In this document: positions 61,887-64,000 of the stretch, one piece after another
Position numbering within the stretch: position 1 is the first letter of the stretch
How the letters are laid out: each line of letters starts with the position of its first letter
Source of the DNA: Oceanihabitans sediminis
GTDB taxonomy: Bacteria; Bacteroidota; Bacteroidia; Flavobacteriales; Flavobacteriaceae
NCBI RefSeq assembly: GCF_003337215.1
Contig: NZ_QPIG01000003.1
Coordinates: 186,001 to 250,000 of the forward strand
DNA: 64,000 nucleotides
Direction: 5' to 3'
The notes under the pieces: model-generated
What the model was told of the DNA's origin: nothing
The model's database searches: none
The model's input: the letters and a program-made list of their open reading frames with translations, nothing else
Position numbers and translations under genes: made by a program

Positions 61887-62897
61887 TTACCACTTAATAA
61901 TAGCACTTCCCCAAGTAAATCCGCTACCAAAAGCAGCAAGCACAACGGTATCACCTTCTTTTATTTTACCTTCCTCCCAAGCTTCTGTTAAAGCAATAGG
62001 AATAGAAGCAGCTGTTGTGTTTCCGTACTTTTGGATATTGTTAAAAACTTGATCATCGTTTAAACCAAATTTCTTTTGAACAAACTGAGCAATTCGAAGA
62101 TTCGCTTGATGCGGAATCAACATATCTATCGCTTCCTTGGTTAATTTATTTTTCATTAATCCTTCCATTATCACTTCACTAAAACGAACTACAGCGTTTT
62201 TAAACACAAATTGTCCGTTCATATGTGGAAAATAACTTTCGTCATTAGGGTCATTATCTTTTAAAATATCATTCACCCAACGTTTACCCATTCCTGGTGC
62301 AACTAATACTAGTTCTTCTGCATGTTCTCCTTGTGAATGTAAATGCGTAGATAAAATTCCTTTATCTGTTTTTTCTTCTCTTGTTAAAACTACTGCTCCT
62401 GCTCCATCTCCAAAAATAACAGTAACTCCGCGCCCTCTTGTTGTTTTATCTAATCCGTGAGAGTGTAACTCACTTCCTATAACTAGAATGTTTTTATACA
62501 TTCCTGTTTTAATAAAATTATCGGCTACAGATAGCGCATAAATAAAACCAGAACATTGGTTACGCACATCTAAAGCTCCAACGGTTTTAATACCTAAAGC
62601 ATGCTGCACTTGCACTCCTGGTCCAGGAAAATACATGTCTGGACTTAAAGTAGCAAAAATAATAAAATCTATATCATCTTTATCAATCCCTGCTCTTTCA
62701 ATAGCTATTTTGGCAGCTTTCACTCCCATAGTTGCTGTAGTATCGCCAGATCCAGGCTTTACCCATCTTCTTTCCTTAATCCCGGTACGTTCTGTAATCC
62801 ATTCATCGTTAGTATCCATCATTTTGGATAAATCATCATTTGTAACTACGTTATCAGGTACATACTTACCAAGTCCTATTATTTTCGAATTGTACAT
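61887..62897 (-). CDS. fabH: Beta-ketoacyl-ACP synthase III
   Basis: Starts fatty-acid synthesis by joining an acyl-CoA to malonyl-ACP. The 336-residue protein has the full Cys-His-Asn triad: Cys115 in DVRNQCSGFIYAL, His263 in IPHQANLRIAQ and Asn293 in YGNTTAASIP. Near the start it has MDTNDEWITERTGIKERRW, characteristic of the family. It is alone, without plsX or rpmF, and probably not the only KAS III in the genome. The initiating acyl group (acetyl or branched) cannot be told. Confidence 0.92.
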   Translation of the reverse strand: MYNSKIIGLGKYVPDNVVTNDDLSKMMDTNDEWITERTGIKERRWVKPGSGDTTATMGVKAAKIAIERAGIDKDDIDFIIFATLSPDMYFPGPGVQVQHALGIKTVGALDVRNQCSGFIYALSVADNFIKTGMYKNILVIGSELHSHGLDKTTRGRGVTVIFGDGAGAVVLTREEKTDKGILSTHLHSQGEHAEELVLVAPGMGKRWVNDILKDNDPNDESYFPHMNGQFVFKNAVVRFSEVIMEGLMKNKLTKEAIDMLIPHQANLRIAQFVQKKFGLNDDQVFNNIQKYGNTTAASIPIALTEAWEEGKIKEGDTVVLAAFGSGFTWGSAIIKW

Positions 62898-63106
62898 TAA
62901 AAATCTTTATTCGCAACCCTCGTTTAATTGAAAATTACATGTTTAACAGCGTGCAATTTAACTATTTCAAAAGTAAGAGGTTCCTATATCTAAAAATATT
63001 TATTATGCATGCATAATAAACAAAGGCTTTTACTCCCATTTCCCCTAAGGGATCTTACATTGTTTTCCTTATCTTTCGCTTTTTTAAAAATTAACACTAT
63101 TTAATT

Positions 63107-64000
63107 ATGAAATCATGGATTAATTACATCCTGCTATTTATTGTAATTGCAGGGTATTCACAAGAAAACCTCAGCTATCAAAAACCTCACAAAAACGTAC
63201 TAGAATTAGCCGAAGCTCCTTTAGCTCCTAGTACAATAATGGATAGTAAAGGGGAAAACATTGTATTCTTATACAGAAGTGCTTATAAAAGCATTGAAGA
63301 ACTATCTGAAACCGAAATGCGTCTTGGTGGTTTACGTATAAATCCAGTAACTAATATTGGTAGTCGAACTAGATACTATAATAATATAGAAGTAAAAAAT
63401 AACATAAAAGGAAATCCTAAAGCGGTTTCAGGTTTACCAGAAAATGGCCGATTTGCAAATTTCTCATGGTCGCCTAACCAAAAATATATGAGCTTTACCA
63501 ATACTGTTTCAACGGGAGCAGAATTATGGATATTAGACATAAAAAATGGAAGCGCTAAAAAACTAACAGAACCACAATTAAACGCAAATATGCGTACTCC
63601 CGCAGTTTGGTTCAAAAACAGTGAAGCTTTACTAGTTAAAATGTTACCTAAAAACAGAAAAGCTTTAATCAACACGAAAGAAGCTGTTCCTACAGGACCA
63701 ACAATTTCAGTAAGTGAAGCTGGTGTAAAAGCGCAAAATCGTACTTATCAAGATTTACTAAAAAACAAAAATGACGAGCATAATTTTGAGCAATTAGCGC
63801 AAGCAGAATTACATAAAGTAACTCTAGATGGTAATTCAAGCTTATGGAAAGCATCAGACATGTATCGTCGTATTTCATTTTCACCAGATGGTAATTATGT
63901 GCTAATTACAACCATACAAAAACCATTCTCGTACTTAGTTCCTTATTCTAGATTCCCTTCAGAAACTATCGTTTATACATCTAATGGAGATCTAGTAAAA
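63107..64000 (+). CDS. S9 family peptidase, glutamyl-endopeptidase-like (3' end outside window)
   Basis: The first 298 codons of an exported serine peptidase, translated by me. The signal peptide is MKSWINYILLFIVIAGYSQ. The beta-propeller part follows: KNVLELAEAPLAPSTIMDSKGENI, LGGLRINPVTNIGSRTRYY, RFANFSWSPNQKYMSFTN, TYQDLLKNKNDEHNFEQLAQAEL and YLVPYSRFPSETIVYTSNG. This run matches, in order, the pattern I know from the plant chloroplast glutamyl endopeptidase (S9D) group, so I expect an alpha/beta hydrolase domain beyond the window. The catalytic residues are not visible here. Confidence 0.87.
   Translation, partial: MKSWINYILLFIVIAGYSQENLSYQKPHKNVLELAEAPLAPSTIMDSKGENIVFLYRSAYKSIEELSETEMRLGGLRINPVTNIGSRTRYYNNIEVKNNIKGNPKAVSGLPENGRFANFSWSPNQKYMSFTNTVSTGAELWILDIKNGSAKKLTEPQLNANMRTPAVWFKNSEALLVKMLPKNRKALINTKEAVPTGPTISVSEAGVKAQNRTYQDLLKNKNDEHNFEQLAQAELHKVTLDGNSSLWKASDMYRRISFSPDGNYVLITTIQKPFSYLVPYSRFPSETIVYTSNGDLVK

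Overview
The window looks like a chromosomal segment of an AT-rich member of the Flavobacteriaceae (phylum Bacteroidota). The evidence is: a type IX secretion (T9SS) C-terminal sorting domain; Bacteroidota-typical families (DUF4295, DUF2911, DUF3820, DUF922, a SecA without the C-terminal zinc motif, bacillithiol BshC); promoters of the TTG-N19..22-TAnnTTTG kind; and almost no Shine-Dalgarno sequences. I see no rRNA, tRNA, CRISPR array, transposase or prophage. Two genes run off the ends: a glycosyltransferase at the left and an S9 peptidase at the right.

Region 1 (1-10211, all minus) is a surface-polysaccharide locus: a family 2 glycosyltransferase, two unrelated sulfotransferases, a Wzt/Wzm-type ABC exporter, a Wzc-like tyrosine kinase/co-polymerase and a Wza-like outer-membrane lipoprotein. 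The two sulfotransferases suggest a sulfated glycan. A 2.4-kb block of intergenic repeats separates the exporter from wzc/wza.

Region 2 (10.2-18.5 kb) has ordinary genes (Uup-like ABC-F protein, methyltransferase, LolD-like ATPase, corrinoid adenosyltransferase) set among mosaics of structured repeats. I define hairpin elements A (8 copies) and B (3 copies), which share both ends but have different cores, palindromic elements C (9 copies of 70 bp) and D (5 copies), plus short E and F palindromes. One C...D pair encloses an intact DUF559 nuclease gene. Two kinds of C...D pair contain only a 53-73 nt remnant, as expected of a nuclease-bearing element and its deletion derivatives. Stems in A and in the shared right-end hairpin show compensatory base changes.

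Region 3 (18.5-30.5 kb) holds a large nested palindrome, a DUF2795-like gene, secA behind a long folded leader, and a two-gene operon that is the most interesting system here. Its first gene is a 1606-residue secreted multidomain protein ending in a type I dockerin and lacking a T9SS signal. Eleven bases later comes a cohesin-like protein that carries a T9SS sorting domain. This suggests a cohesin-dockerin pair anchored or exported through T9SS. DUF2911 and MeaB genes follow.

Region 4 (30.5-64 kb) is mostly conserved housekeeping: sugar epimerase, glycosyltransferases, MATE pump, mnmA, yidC, pyrG, a LysM/periplasmic-binding lipoprotein with a DUF922 partner, guaA, bshC, rimO, ftsY, the rpmB-rpmG-DUF4295 ribosomal operon, cinA, an exonuclease, an exported glutaredoxin-like protein, a 2-oxoacid dehydrogenase E2, recR, a sodium:solute symporter, fabH and the S9 peptidase. 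Intergenic repeats of the A-F type are absent here.
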